Source: Pseudomicrostroma phylloplanum
Lineage: Eukaryota > Basidiomycota > Exobasidiomycetes > Microstromatales
DNA length: 64,000 nt
Assembly: GCA_039545275.1 (NCBI GenBank)
Contig: BCHS01000006.1
Coordinates: 496,001 to 560,000 of the forward strand
Reading direction: 5' to 3'
Of the stretch, positions 10,201 through 21,288 are shown one piece after another. The position numbers and the translations under genes were made by a program. The number at the start of each line of letters is the position of its first letter. Positions within the stretch are counted from its first letter, which is position 1. The notes under the pieces are model-generated. The model was given only the letters and a program-made list of their open reading frames with translations, was not told the origin of the DNA and made no database searches.

Positions 10201-12373
10201 TGTCGTACCGGGGATTGAACCAACCCTGACAAAAGTCTCTCCTTCGACGCACCGTTGTCGTGAGACTGCTGGCGGCACACCAGGGCAAGGCGAACGTATC
10301 AAAAGCGGCGTAACGCTGCCGAAAGGCCCCGACAATGAGGCTGCCAGCGTTGATGCTTCACCGGACGACCTCCCACTAACGCCTTCTGAGATTGTTCAGG
10401 CTGATCCCCAGGCCGATAGCCAAGTGAGCACACCCGTGAGGCACGTCGCTGCTCGTTTCAACGGCAGCCTGGGTACCGCAGGCAAGGAGGCATCGACACC
10501 TGATCGACCGACCTTCACCCGTCTCGACGGCCGGTCGTCTCGCATCTCGCTCGGCATGACGCCGCGGGCGAACTTTACTCCGAAGACGGCTGGAAGGCCA
10601 ACTTTCAAGACGCCGTTCAAGCACGGTGTGGCTGCTGCACGCCCTTCAATCATGCTCGGCAGCGGATCCCCCAGGGCGGTCCTCGTGCAGAGTCGAAATT
10701 ATCAACAAGACTTGAGAGCGTCCTCGAAACAGGGTGCAGGCGGCGCTCTGAATCCAACCCGAAGTGACCCAAGTGTTTTCGAGCTCAAAGCCATTGTCCC
10801 CCGCCTCTCGTTGAAGGACTATCGGATGCTACCGTACGTTCCGCGACGTGTACCCGCCGAAGAAGTACCGCACGAGGTCATGACAATCATAAAAGAGCCC
10901 CGGATGAGCTTTTGCTGGGTCTTCGATAGTCCCACAGGGGAAGACTGCGGTGTAAAGACGGCTCTGGAAGAGCTGATTAAAGCGGGTGCATCTCGCGTCG
11001 ACGTTGCGTGGGTGAAAAACCACTGGATCATGATCCTATGGAAGCTGGCGTACTACACTCGATGCAAACCTCAGGAGGCGGCTATTTGGTGGTGTTTCGA
11101 GCAGGTTATGCGCCAGCTGAGGTATCGCTACGAGAGGGAGATCAATCTCGCTCAACGTTCTGCTATAAAAAGGATCCAGGAAAGGGATTCCTCTCCCAGC
11201 CTGCCCATGATTCTCCGCGTCTTCGGCCATCAGAGGATCAATCCCGAAGATGCAGGGAGTCCGGGCGAGCATGGCAAATTCGAGAACAGTGTTAGCGGCG
11301 GCTACGATTATGAGCTCGAGCTAACTGATGGGTGGTACTGGATGAGAGCCAGAATGGATCGCACTCTGTCACGTGCCTTCAAAAGAGGCAGGATCCCGCT
11401 GGGGATGAAGCTAGCTATCCAGGGCGCCAAGCTGGAGTCAAATTCCACAGACGGCAATGACGTTCTAGCCGCCTCTGGCATCTCCCGCCTTGTACTGTCA
11501 GGCAATGGTACGTCCCCAGCGCCGTGGGACTCTCGGATGGGCTTCCAGAGACACGCATTCTCGGCATCTCTCCGAAGTCTCACCGCTGACGGCGGGCTCA
11601 TCCCATCGATGGAAGTTACTATCACTCGCCTTTTTCCCATTGCATATGTTGAGTCGAATGGAACCTCTATGCAGCAGATGGGAAGCGCAAGAGGGGCCGC
11701 TGAGGAAGCAGATGCGCAACGCGCTTGGGAAGCCCGCAGAGAGGATTCTCGCAGCAGACTCGAAGGCAAAATCGAGCACGATCTGAAGCACATCGATGAA
11801 GTTCAGGAGCTTTTGTCTGCAAGCGTGGGACAAGACAGCGGCAGTACGGACCAGAGCGAAGAAGAAGGAGGCGACGGTGCACAGAGCGATTCCGCCTTCG
11901 CTCTAGACTATGACCTTCTAGCGGACAATGCTCTAGATGATCTTCTATCTTCCGACACACCATCGTCGACACTCGCGAGTCGCCTAAGGTCCGTTCCCAT
12001 AACAGGGCAACCGCGCTTCCTCTACCGCCTATCTTACCTCGCTTCTGCGCGGTCCGACCATATGCGAAGAGCAGCACGAGCTAATTTGGAGCTGGAACTG
12101 AACGGGTTGTGTCCCGTGAGGAAAGTCAGAAGCTTCAGAGTATGCCGCTTTATTGATGCGCGAGAGGCGAAGAGGAAAAGGCCGTCCAAGCGGACTGTGC
12201 AGCTCACTGTTTGGGACTTAGGTGATCTGGACCAGGGTACATTGGAGGAAGGAGCGACATACAAGGTCACGAACCTGATCCCCACCCAGCGCTCCTCATG
12301 GCGCAGCTGCAATGTGGAAGCCGATGCTTTCCTAGCTACAAGACGAGACTCAACGTGGAAGAGGCTGCGTTAG
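7235..12373 (+). CDS. BRH2: BRCA2/Brh2-type recombination mediator
   Basis: Loads Rad51 onto single-stranded DNA during homologous recombination, with Dss1 as partner. Exons 7235..7256 and 7296..12373 encode 1,699 aa. The first exon is only 22 nt and the intron 39 nt, so the start could instead be ATG 7328, which removes 18 residues. Two BRC-type Rad51-binding motifs are visible: FSTA followed by A-N-K-R near residue 805, and FKRANG near residue 907, each followed by an Ala-rich helix. The C-terminal ~500 residues form the Dss1/DNA-binding part: the helical-domain signature WVKNHW-x3-LWKLA (~1246), then YRYEREI-x-AQRSAIK, ELTDGWYW (OB1), and an acidic/charged helical insert resembling the Tower, then OB3. 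The N-terminal half is low-complexity and poorly conserved. A 5-kb uninterrupted exon stands out beside its intron-rich neighbours. Confidence 0.9.
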
Positions 12374-12471
12374 AAGCGAGACCCACACAAGCCCATTCTT
12401 TCGTAAATTCAATCATGTATCGCTGGTCTCTCTAGCACCTCGGCTTACGTAGACGTCCTCCACTGTAACCC

Positions 12472-13442
12472 TCACGCTTTCCCAGCCACCTCTGATTGCC
12501 CTGCGAGAATAGAATTGCTCAACCAGTCGACCGACGTGTCTTCCAGATGGTCTGAAGTAGGGAGAAGAAGACGTCAATCGCCGCGTCGCAGTCTGGGCAA
12601 TGCGTCTGTACCTTTGTGGACTCACCATCTAGATCCCGCACAGCCTTCCAAGCGCCATTCGACCTCACTGCCTCTGTCAAGGTCTTGATCGTCTCCTCTG
12701 CGCCCTGCACCGCAAGCTTGCCCTGGTCGAAGGTTTGAGCTGAGCTCGAGGGGGGTACGAAGAAGGGCTTGAGAGCATGCGAGGGAGATTGGAGGACGGA
12801 GCCATTCTGCAGCTATGGCATGGGTGAAAGGGGGGACACAGATGTAGGTGGCACGAGCTGTGAGTAGCCATCGTCGAGTTTAAGATCCTCCACACTCGCC
12901 AATCCGAGCCGCTACTCACCAACAAAGCGAGGCAAGCTTTGCTGCTCCTCCCTGCCCCTCCACCGTTAGCTCCCTTGCCTTTCCCCTTTGCAATCTGCTG
13001 CGAGATCTTGCCAGCCAATCTCAGAGCGGAGTGGGAGAGTACTGTAGCGCTGCTCTGGGCCGAGGCTTCGTACAGACCGATGACGCTCAGTTCTGACGAG
13101 GTCGATGCAAGGTGAGAAGTAAGCTATTGATTTGTGAAAGGTCATGGATGCAGGGCAGGCAAATGGGTATAGCAGGTCAGTCGCGCTGGCTCTTGGTCAC
13201 ACCGAGAGCTGCTACTCGATACGGCAACGTACAACACCAAGTCCTACATCCTCGACGGCCCCAAGGTGGTTCCAGTGATGCGCTAGCGGTACGACCCTCT
13301 CCACCAAGAGCTGTCCATCAGCAGCTTCGCTTCCGTCGGGTCTTGCCAGCAGGAATCCCGTCACGGTCGAGTGAGGGTGGGCAGCTGCATGGAGGAGCAG
13401 TAGTGAGTAGGCCGAGGAGGTGAGGGTGATCGAGGAAGGCAT
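12472..13442 (-). CDS. EMC8: ER membrane protein complex subunit 8/9 (MPN-like)
   Basis: Cytosolic MPN-fold subunit of the EMC, the insertase for tail-anchored and multi-pass proteins. Exons (minus) 13442..13233, 13123..12920, 12812..12626 and 12551..12472 give 226 aa. Recognisable segments in order: SSITLTSSAYSLLLLHAA-x-HPH...GFLL at the N-terminus, PL-x-HHWN, then ELSVIGLYEASA (start of exon 2), LALL at the exon 2/3 junction, and RDLDDHLED near the C-terminus, all matching the order in EMC8/EMC9. As in that family there is no JAMM metal motif, so it is a non-catalytic MPN protein. Exon 3 could begin at 12812 or 12806 (both keep phase); the first aligns better. An intron-free reading gives premature stops. 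EMC8 versus EMC9 cannot be told apart in fungi. Confidence 0.85.
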
Positions 13443-13820
13443 CTGGGTGGTATTGTCAAGGGAGAGAGGATAGCTGCGCGTCACAGTCGGAGGAAACGAA
13501 GATCCATGAGGTGGGAGGTGTTGGCTCAAAACGGCACGGCCCCTCGGTGGAGGCGCCTGGCCTTGCTGCCGGCCACTGACCCCGATCGAGGCACTGAGTC
13601 AACACACTTCGGCGAGAGGTACATCTACTGTGACAAGGCCTGAGACTCTATCAGACTGCCGCTCAGGCAGACAAGGCCAGCCCTCGTCGTAACATCAGAG
13701 GTAGCCTCGACTAGGGTTACGAAGCAGACCCACTGTGGCGCTCCATCGGCAAAGGCAGGTGGGAAAGCGGTGCTATTGTTACAATGACGACAGACTGACA
13801 CTCAGGATGACCACAAGGCT
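13443..13820. other. Intergenic, EMC8 promoter / MAGO 3' region
   Basis: Tandem minus-strand genes flank this 378-bp stretch. It should hold the EMC8 promoter and the MAGO 3' UTR; I see no conserved coding signal, RNA gene or repeat. Confidence 0.5.
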
Positions 13821-14768
13821 TCACCCAATGGGCTTCAATCGAAAGTGAAGACTGAGCAGTGATTGAACCAGACACTGTCACGGCGTGGAGGAAGCCGCGT
13901 GGGACTGAAGTCAGTTTACCCAGCTGTCTTTCACACCGTCCGATATGACATCTTATGCCCTCGACTCACTTTGAGATCCTGCACCAGGTAGTACATGACT
14001 CGAAGCCCTTCTGGGTCTTCGCTGTCCTGCACATCTACCAGGGAGCCGATCTTGGCAGTCTCGAACGAGATGTGCTCATTGCCTAGTCTCACTTCCAACT
14101 CTTGTCTACCCACGACATTCTTCTTTGGCCAATTTTCGTCATCTTCGCTGTGAGATCAGGACCACAGACAGATTGTGAAGAGTCAGCTCCCTCTTCCAAA
14201 GTCATGTGACTCCTCGGAGCAGCTCAGATCTTGGCCGTCCTTCTACTCAAGGCACCTGACTCACGCTATGATTTCGCTCTCTTCGATAATCCGCCTGAAT
14301 TCGTTCACCATAGCATCTGAGAGCCACACTGGTACACACGGCAAAAGGACAAAGCAGGGATAAGGCGTCTATTCCAGAGCATCGAGCTGCAGTACTGCTT
14401 CCTCGCTCGGGCAGATGGCTCGCCACACTGGTCTGTCACTTACTCTCTTTCCTGATGAGGGAGTCATTCCTGTAGTTGCTGTTGTTTGCGTACCTCAGGC
14501 GTCCTCGACTGAGCTCCCACTCGAAGAACTCGTGACCATGCTGGTAGAGACGAATGAGGCAAGGGCAGAGTCAGAGCCCAGTCTCGGGCGTAGGGCCTGC
14601 GTCCTGACGCCGCTCTTGGCCAGTCCACCTACCTTGCCCTGATGACCCGTACTGAGGAGCGCAGAGAGATGCGAAAGCAAGAGGACATCAGGGGTCAGCG
14701 CGAGCTGATGAGAGGCTTATGTGCGACTTCACAACTCACTAGTATCTCACGTAAAAGTCGTTTGACAT
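13821..14768 (-). CDS. MAGO: Mago nashi homologue, exon junction complex core
   Basis: Mago heterodimerises with Y14 and locks eIF4A3 on spliced mRNA. Six exons (minus): 14768..14740, 14651..14633, 14540..14444, 14328..14265, 14147..13970 and 13874..13821, totalling 441 nt and 146 aa, which equals the human length as I recall it. Exon 2 is only 19 nt. The spliced protein shows family landmarks in order: SNDFYVRYY at the N-terminus, GHQGKHGHEF across the micro-exon, [59 protein letters not shown], and LHFRLKPIG at the end. All phases close without a stop. Divergent from SMC2. One gene of 147 codons carrying five introns contrasts with intron-free RPC2. Confidence 0.95.
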
Positions 14769-15075
14769 TGCTGTCTGCCTGATGCCGAGGAGAGAGTGTG
14801 TGCGTTGCAGTCTTCCAGGGACAAGGTGCTCCTCGCTCTCCTCGTACAGCGGCCGGGCGACGGAAAGGCAGAGCGGCAGGAGTCCAGCATCGCCTCTGCT
14901 TCAGTCACGGGCCAAAGTCAACAGACGCGGAAAGACACGAGGCGCGAAGCACACAGGCAAACACTTCCAACCAACACCTACCCCGCTCCCGACACATCGA
15001 AGTCATCCCAAAGCAGCGCATACAGACCCATTGCAGCAGCCAACAACCCCTCTCTGCGGGTGACACCTGCACAGA
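14769..15075. promoter_or_regulatory. Divergent promoter region MAGO / SMC2
   Basis: A 307-bp spacer between divergent starts. It is rich in short CA-containing words, with no evident TATA box, repeat or further gene. Confidence 0.4.
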
Positions 15076-18000
15076 ATGAGGATCGAAGAGCTCATCATCG
15101 ATGGCTTCAAGAGGTCAGAGCAAACAGAAGGCGTGTCGCGTGGTGTTGTCTTGGCCGACTGAATCCCTAACACCATCTCCTTCCTTCCCGCCCTCAGCTA
15201 TCCCGTGCGCACCCACGTCTCGGGCTTCGATGAGAGCTTCAACGCAATCACAGGGCTCAACGGTAGTGGAAAGAGTAACATCCTCGACGCAATCTGCTTC
15301 GTCCTGGGCATCACGAATATGTCTGCTGTAAGTCATTGATGCCTGTGTAACATCGGCATGACACCACCAACTGAAAACATGCTGGACATGCCCTCCTAAC
15401 GCCATCAGGTCCGAGCTACGAATCTCCAAGATCTGATCTACAAAAGAGGGCAAGCTGGTGTTACGCGAGCGTCTGTCACCATCGTCTTCGACAACACCGA
15501 TCAAGCCCGCTCGCCTGTGAGCTTCGAGACGTATTCTCAGATTACGGTCACTCGTCAAATCGCAATGGGTGGCATGTCCAAGTACCTCATCAACGGACAC
15601 AAGGCCACTCAACAAGCCGTTCAAAACATGTTTCAGTCTGTCCAACTCAACATCAACAATCCAAACTTCCTCATCATGCAAGGAAAGATCACAAAGGTCC
15701 TAAACATGAAGCCGGCTGAGATTTTGAGCATGATTGAGGAAGCTGCTGGCACGCGAATGTTCGAGGACAGGAAGGACAAAGCGATCAAAACCATTGCCAA
15801 AAAGGAGATGAAAGTCAAGGAAATCGATACAGTGAGTAGGGGGGCGCAAGCCCAGCTGCGCAAGCTTAGTCTGACATTGTGAATATACAATCGATCTCCG
15901 CTGGCAGCTTCTGAAAGAAGAGATTATCCCGAAGCTCGACAAGCTGAGAGAGGAGAAGCGCTCCTTTATCGAATACCAGCGCGCCACGTCCGAGCTGGAG
16001 CGTCTTACTCGGTTAGCCAAGGCCTACGAGTGGCAAACTTCTACCCTCAAATTCCAGGACAAAGTCTCGTTGGTAGCTGAGAAGAGGGGTGAAGTGGAGG
16101 AGAGAATCGCGCACGTCGAAGCGCTGAAGCGCCAGATTGCCGGCATAGATGAGGAGCTTGTGGAACTCGAACGGAAACGAGAGCAAGAAATGACAAAGGG
16201 TGGCAAGCTCAAGAATCTACTGGAGAAGAGCAAGAGCCTGCAGCACGATCTTGTCAAGGCGAAGACTACCCTCGACTTCAAAGTGTCAAGCATTGAGGAG
16301 GAAAAGAAGAAGCTGACAGCTGATGAGGGCGCTCTCACTGCATTGCAAGAAGCACGAGATCAGAAGGCGAAACAGCTCGACATTGCCTCAATATCTTTCA
16401 GCACTCTCAAGAGCGACTTCGACGCCTCGACGTCTGAACTCAACAAGCAAGACGAGCTTCTGCAGTCTCTGCTCACGGGAATGGCTGCTAAGTCGTCTAC
16501 TCAAGCTGCAGGTGGACAAGGCGGCTACATGGGGCAATTGGCAGACGCACGCTCAGCGATCTCTGCCGCCGGTACAGAGATCGAGCAATCGAAGCTGAAG
16601 ATTCGCTCTTTGGAAAAGGAGATCAAAGTGAAGGAACCACAAGCCAAGAAGGCCGAGAAGGAGGGTGCTGGACTGCTCAAACAGCTGGAAGCGGCCAAAG
16701 TCCAGGCGCTGAAACTCTCTTCAGCTCTTTCCGCGAGCGGCTGGGATGAAAACAAAGAGCGAGAGATCCTGCAGCGCAAGTCAGACCTGTCTCGCAAAGT
16801 CACAAATCTGCTGGAGACTAGGGACCGCATCAAGTCAGGTCTTGCTCGTATCAACTTTGAATACTCGGATCCCGAGCCTGGCTTTGATCGATCCAAAGTC
16901 AAAGGTCTCGTGGCTACGCTGATGGATCTCAAGGCAGAGAATCACAAGTATTCCACAGCTCTGGAAATCTGTGCTGGAGGAAGATTGTATAACGTCATCG
17001 TTGAAGACGATGACACTGGCGCTAAGCTACTGAAGGGCGCCAAGCTGAGACAAAGGGTGACGCTAATTCCTCTGACAAAGATCAGCGGCTTCATCGCCGC
17101 CTCTCAGAAGATCGGGGCCGCGCAACAAATCGCCGGTGACCCGTCGAAAGTACATTTGGCTCTCAGCCTAGTAGGTTACGATGATGAGGTCTCCAAGGCC
17201 ATGGAGTGGGTCTTTGGGAATACTCTCATATGCGCGAACGCCGAAACAGCCAAGAAAGTCACCTCTGACAATCGCGTCAAGATGAGGAGTGTCACCTTGG
17301 ACGGCGATGTCTACGATCCGGCTGGAACACTGTCCGGAGGCAGTCAAGCTCAATCCGGCGGCCTACTCATCAAAGTCCAGGAGTTGAGAGCAGTAGAGAG
17401 CCAAGTGGCCGCTGCTAAAGGCGAGCTGGAGGCTCTGGAGCGAGATGAGCAGGGGGCAAAGCAGGAGATGGTCAAGTGGGGTAGAAGCAAGCGGGAACTT
17501 GACCTGCGCCGCCATGAGGTTGCCCTCCTCGAAGGACAGTTGACCTGCAGCAACGCCACCAGAATTGTCTCCGAAGTCGCTGCCGCCAGGAAGACCATCG
17601 ATGAGCTGCAAGCGGCTCTAACGGCTGCTCTCGACCGCCAGAAGAACTCTACTGCTGAAGCCAAGCGGCTGGAGAAGGAAATGGCGGAGTTCGAGCACAA
17701 CAAGGACTCCAAGATTGATGAGCTGAAGGCCAAAGTCAAAACTCTTAAGGCCGCGATTCAAAGACAGAGTTCCACTGTCAAACTTCGTCAGAATGAGGTC
17801 AGAACAATGCAACTCGAGCTGGAAGGAGCAGACAAGGAGATCCGAGAGGCTACGCATGCCCTGGAGGAGTCGCGACGAGGCGCCCAGTTATCACAGGAGG
17901 AGCTCCTCGGGGCACAGAAAGACATCGACAGCATGCATAAGGAGGCAGGCCAGACTGAGGCTGCTTTGAAAAATGAGAGGGCTGCCCTCTCGGCATTCGA

Positions 18001-19067
18001 CGAGGGCATGAATGCTCTCGAGACTGCCAGGAAGTCGAAGAAGCAAGAAATTGCCGACACAGACTTAGAGCTCAAGAAGCTGCGGCATGACCTGGAGAAG
18101 GCTGAGCACGAAGTGACTGCTGTGGAGAAGAGCATCAAGGCAATCGAGGGTCAATACGAATGGATTGTGGAAGAGCAGAAGCTCTTCGGCCATCCTGGGA
18201 CAGCCTACGACTTTCGCAAGCACAACATGTCAGAAGTGCGCCGAATGTGCAAAAAGCTGGAGGAGCAGCACAGCGGCCTCAAGAAGAAGGTCAACACAAA
18301 GGTCATGAATATGATCGACTCCGTTGAGAAGAAGGAAAGCGAGCTGAAGTCAATGCTGTCCACTGTCTTGGGCGACAAGTCCAAGATCGAAGAGACGATT
18401 GCAGAGCTGGACAGGTACAAGCGGGACGCGTTGCAGACAACCTGGAGAAAGGTCAATGGGTGAGTCAATGAAACGTATAAGAGCGAAAGTAGACCTACCA
18501 CGCTGACCTCGCTTCGGTCTCTGACCTCGGCTAATTCACAGGGACTTCGGCGACATCTTTGCCGAGCTTCTGCCGGGCAACTATGCCAAGCTTCAGCCTC
18601 CCGAGGGTCAAGATGTGACGCAAGGTCTCGAGGTCAAAGTCCGTCTTGGCCAAGTTTGGAAACAGTCCCTGACAGAGCTTTCAGGAGGGCAACGCTCCTT
18701 GATTGCACTCTCACTGATCATGTCTCTGCTGCAGTTCAAGCCCGCACCTATGTATCTCCTGGACGAAATCGATGCTGCACTGGATCTAAGTCATACTCAA
18801 CACATTGGACAGCTGTTCAAGACACGATTCAGTGGCAGCCAATTCATCGTCATTTCCCTGAAGGAGGGGCTCTTCAACAATGCCAGTGTAATTTTCCGGG
18901 CGCGTTTCAGGGACGGCACGAGTATTGTCGAAAGGACCGCAAATGCCCTTGCTAGCGTAAATGCCGCGAGTGGAAACGCCCGCTCGACTACCAAGGGTCC
19001 ATTGGCGCCCCTGTCGTCTTCAGCGGCTGTCCAGTCGCTCAGAACCAGAGGGCCAGTCGCCGTCTGA
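15076..19067 (+). CDS. SMC2: Condensin subunit SMC2
   Basis: Core ATPase of condensin, pairs with SMC4 for mitotic chromosome compaction. Exons 15076..15113, 15198..15327, 15409..15831, 15908..18459 and 18542..19067 encode 1,222 aa. Head: [14 protein letters not shown] start, Walker A GLNGSGKS (32-39), then [16 protein letters not shown] and [12 protein letters not shown], typical of SMC2. Two long coiled coils flank a hinge around nt 16870-17340 with a Gly-rich [11 protein letters not shown] exit. C-terminal head: ABC signature LSGGQRSL, Walker [12 protein letters not shown] and D-loop LDLSHTQ. The tail ends in a short Ser/Ala-rich segment. The five-exon model is forced by phase and restores a continuous N-terminal head; four introns sit near the termini and none interrupts the 2.5-kb coiled-coil exon. 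Confidence 0.96.
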
Positions 19068-19170
19068 CGTTGTCATTCGGGTCCAGTGTTTCGTCCTGCA
19101 AAGCTCCATCTCGCTGCCGTACCACTCTGCTTTGTAAAGTACCACCTTTTTCTGTTTCTCGCTTCAATAC

Positions 19171-20476
19171 CTAATACATGATCTGCGCTTCAACGACGTA
19201 CCTCCTCGCGTTGCTCCTCGACTCAGCCGCGCGAGCCAGCAAACGCGTGTATTCTGCCGCCCAGTTCTCCTGGTCTTCACTTCGCTCTGTCCTCCACCTT
19301 GCGTCATACTTCTCACGTCTCCTTCCTTCATCTCTGCCTGTTTCTTCTGCATCTCCTACTGCCGCGGCTGCCTCATCGTCGTCCTCTGCAGCTTCTTCGA
19401 AATTCGGCAGCTCGGAGCCAAAACCGCCTCTACGTCGCAGAGTAGCTCGAACTCTGGATCTGAGTGCTTTGCGTGGGACAGAGTCCCAGATCTTCCGGTG
19501 GAAGGAGCGGCAGAGCCGCAGAGCATCCTCGCTGGTTTTGAGGCGGACGAGAAAAGTTGCAGTGGCGTCGGGGTCTTGATGAGCTAGATGGATGTCCAGC
19601 TGGTCCTGGTCTGTGGTCAAGTCGCTGTTCCGAATCCTGGAACCATCGTCGTCAAGGTCTTCGCCTCTGCGCCACTGGCTGGGACCAGCAGATCTGTAAG
19701 CTGTGTATAGTCTCATAATCGGATGTACCTCGAGGCCGTCCCAGCCCTCTGTCTCTTTGTTCCAGCAACGTACGCGACATCGCACAGGCTCGATCAACGC
19801 ATAGGCTCTAGAGAGTCTCGCCTCGATGGCGCTTGGGACGACACCAGGCGGCAGACCTCGGAGGAGCACTAGTCGGCCAGAGGAATTGGCGATGACGGCA
19901 TTCAGGAAATGCGAGATTTGCGGACGATCGCTCGGCCTGATGTTATACACGACTTGCATAGACCCCTTGGGCGTGGTGATATCGACCACATTGTGGGTGG
20001 TCAGGCGTTGCAGGTCTCGTTCCCGGATGCGTGAGACCTTGATTGTCCTTGCTGAGAGAGACTTTCGCGAGAGGTGCTGCTCGAGCTTTGATCTGTGGCT
20101 CTGGTGTACGACTTTGACCAAATATTTGCCGCTGCTTCGGAGCGAGGTGGGTTGATACAGAGGCCGCACTGCGCGAGGCACGGGGGAGACTAGAGATCTT
20201 ACTATTCTGCACTCTGCAGCACCAAAGCTGTCATCAAGCCTGCTCAGTCTACTCACCCTCTGCCACATAGCGCCGTAGATTTTGTTCGTCATCATCTTGC
20301 GCTCGACCTGACGTTCTGTCGACTACAGCGTCCGAGTAGGAACCTTGAGAAACGAGGCGTAGTATATCGGACGGCAGGGCTGTCGCGGGAAGGCCACTAA
20401 GAAGTAGATAGTCTTGAGAATAGTCGCCCGCCGACGACTTCGAGAACTTTTGTGGTGGCCGTGGCTGTTCCGCCAT
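19171..20476 (-). CDS. Uncharacterised protein with tandem RRM-like folds
   Basis: I do not recognise an orthologue. Exons (minus) 20476..20257 and 20213..19171, joined over a 43-nt intron, give 420 aa. Two segments look like weak RNA-recognition folds: YLLLSGLPATALPSDIL followed by a later KYLVKVV strand, and RLVLLRGLPPGVVPSAIE followed by ATATFLVRLKT-x-EDAL. Each has the RNP2-like beta strand, a proline-rich turn and an alpha helix, but no strong RNP1 aromatic motif. The C-terminus is Arg/Glu-rich with an acidic patch. Many basic residues suggest nucleic-acid binding. Possibly a mitochondrial or nucleolar RNA-binding protein of basidiomycetes; that is inference. An additional 5' exon cannot be excluded. 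Confidence 0.7.
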
Positions 20477-21288
20477 AGAGCGATCCAAACGCGATACTGA
20501 AGTCGAAAAAGCGATCGATCTGTGCGGAACGAAGAGTCAATCTCCTTCAGTTCAGAGCGGTCTTCTGTGCGGAGGCGAGCACCAAGAGGCTGCAGTTTGC
20601 GATTGCAGCGCATGTCCTGTATAGTTCACAAAGTCTTTGTGGACTTGGAAGAGTCGTAGTACGTGGATCTGGAGCTTCCGAGATGGGCGAAGATCAACAG
20701 TCTGCGTCTAGTAAGTGTTCCCAGGCTGCCCTTAAGGACAGATGGGTCTGAGGCACGCGTGGAGAACCTTTCAGCAGGCGCCAGACGAAGATGGCGACAG
20801 TTTCGGGGCATCGGGTATGCACCTATGTCGCCTTGAGTGCCTCAAACTCACCTCTGCCATCTCAACATTATACCTGCCGACCTCAAGGGACCATCCAGAT
20901 GGCCTCGAGCTCTCATGTGTGCGAGGTGTGCTGCTGCTACCGCTGCCGCCCGGTGCGATGGCGCCTCAATGCTTCACTCACCTCTTCAGCTCTCGGCCAA
21001 TTCGCGCTGCATTCTGTAGTAACCTTGGCGCCATTGTCAACTCACTAGACCAGCGATGCCCTGACTCACTGGCCGTTGTGGTGTCGAGAAGTATGGACGA
21101 GTGTGATATGAGGTACAATCATCTGCTGCAATGGAACTGGGCTCGAGCCCTTTCCGAGGCGGGAGCGTGGCTCCTTCCGCTCCTTCTTAAGTCTATGATT
21201 GCTCGTCTAGACTACTAGCACATCGTCTTTCATCACTGCAGCGTCCTTATCCCCACAGCCAGAAGCATACTCGCAACTGTCTAGCGTC
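20477..21288. promoter_or_regulatory. Long divergent spacer upstream of PRP4
   Basis: An 812-bp interval between divergent genes, unusually long for this window. It contains the unresolved open frame listed separately; otherwise I see no RNA gene or repeat. Confidence 0.35.
20742..21218 (+). other. Unresolved open reading frame, possibly part of a small spliced gene
   Basis: A 159-codon frame runs open from 20742 to a TAG at 21218, only 71 bp before the PRP4 start. It is not a shadow of a recognised gene. A preceding ATG at 20683 followed by a canonical GTAAGT donor at 20711 suggests a first exon of 28 nt, but I could not find an acceptor that joins it in phase with a family I know. Given that MAGO and UBC7 here are chopped into tiny exons, a small conserved protein could be hidden. 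It may equally be PRP4 5' UTR. Confidence 0.25.
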
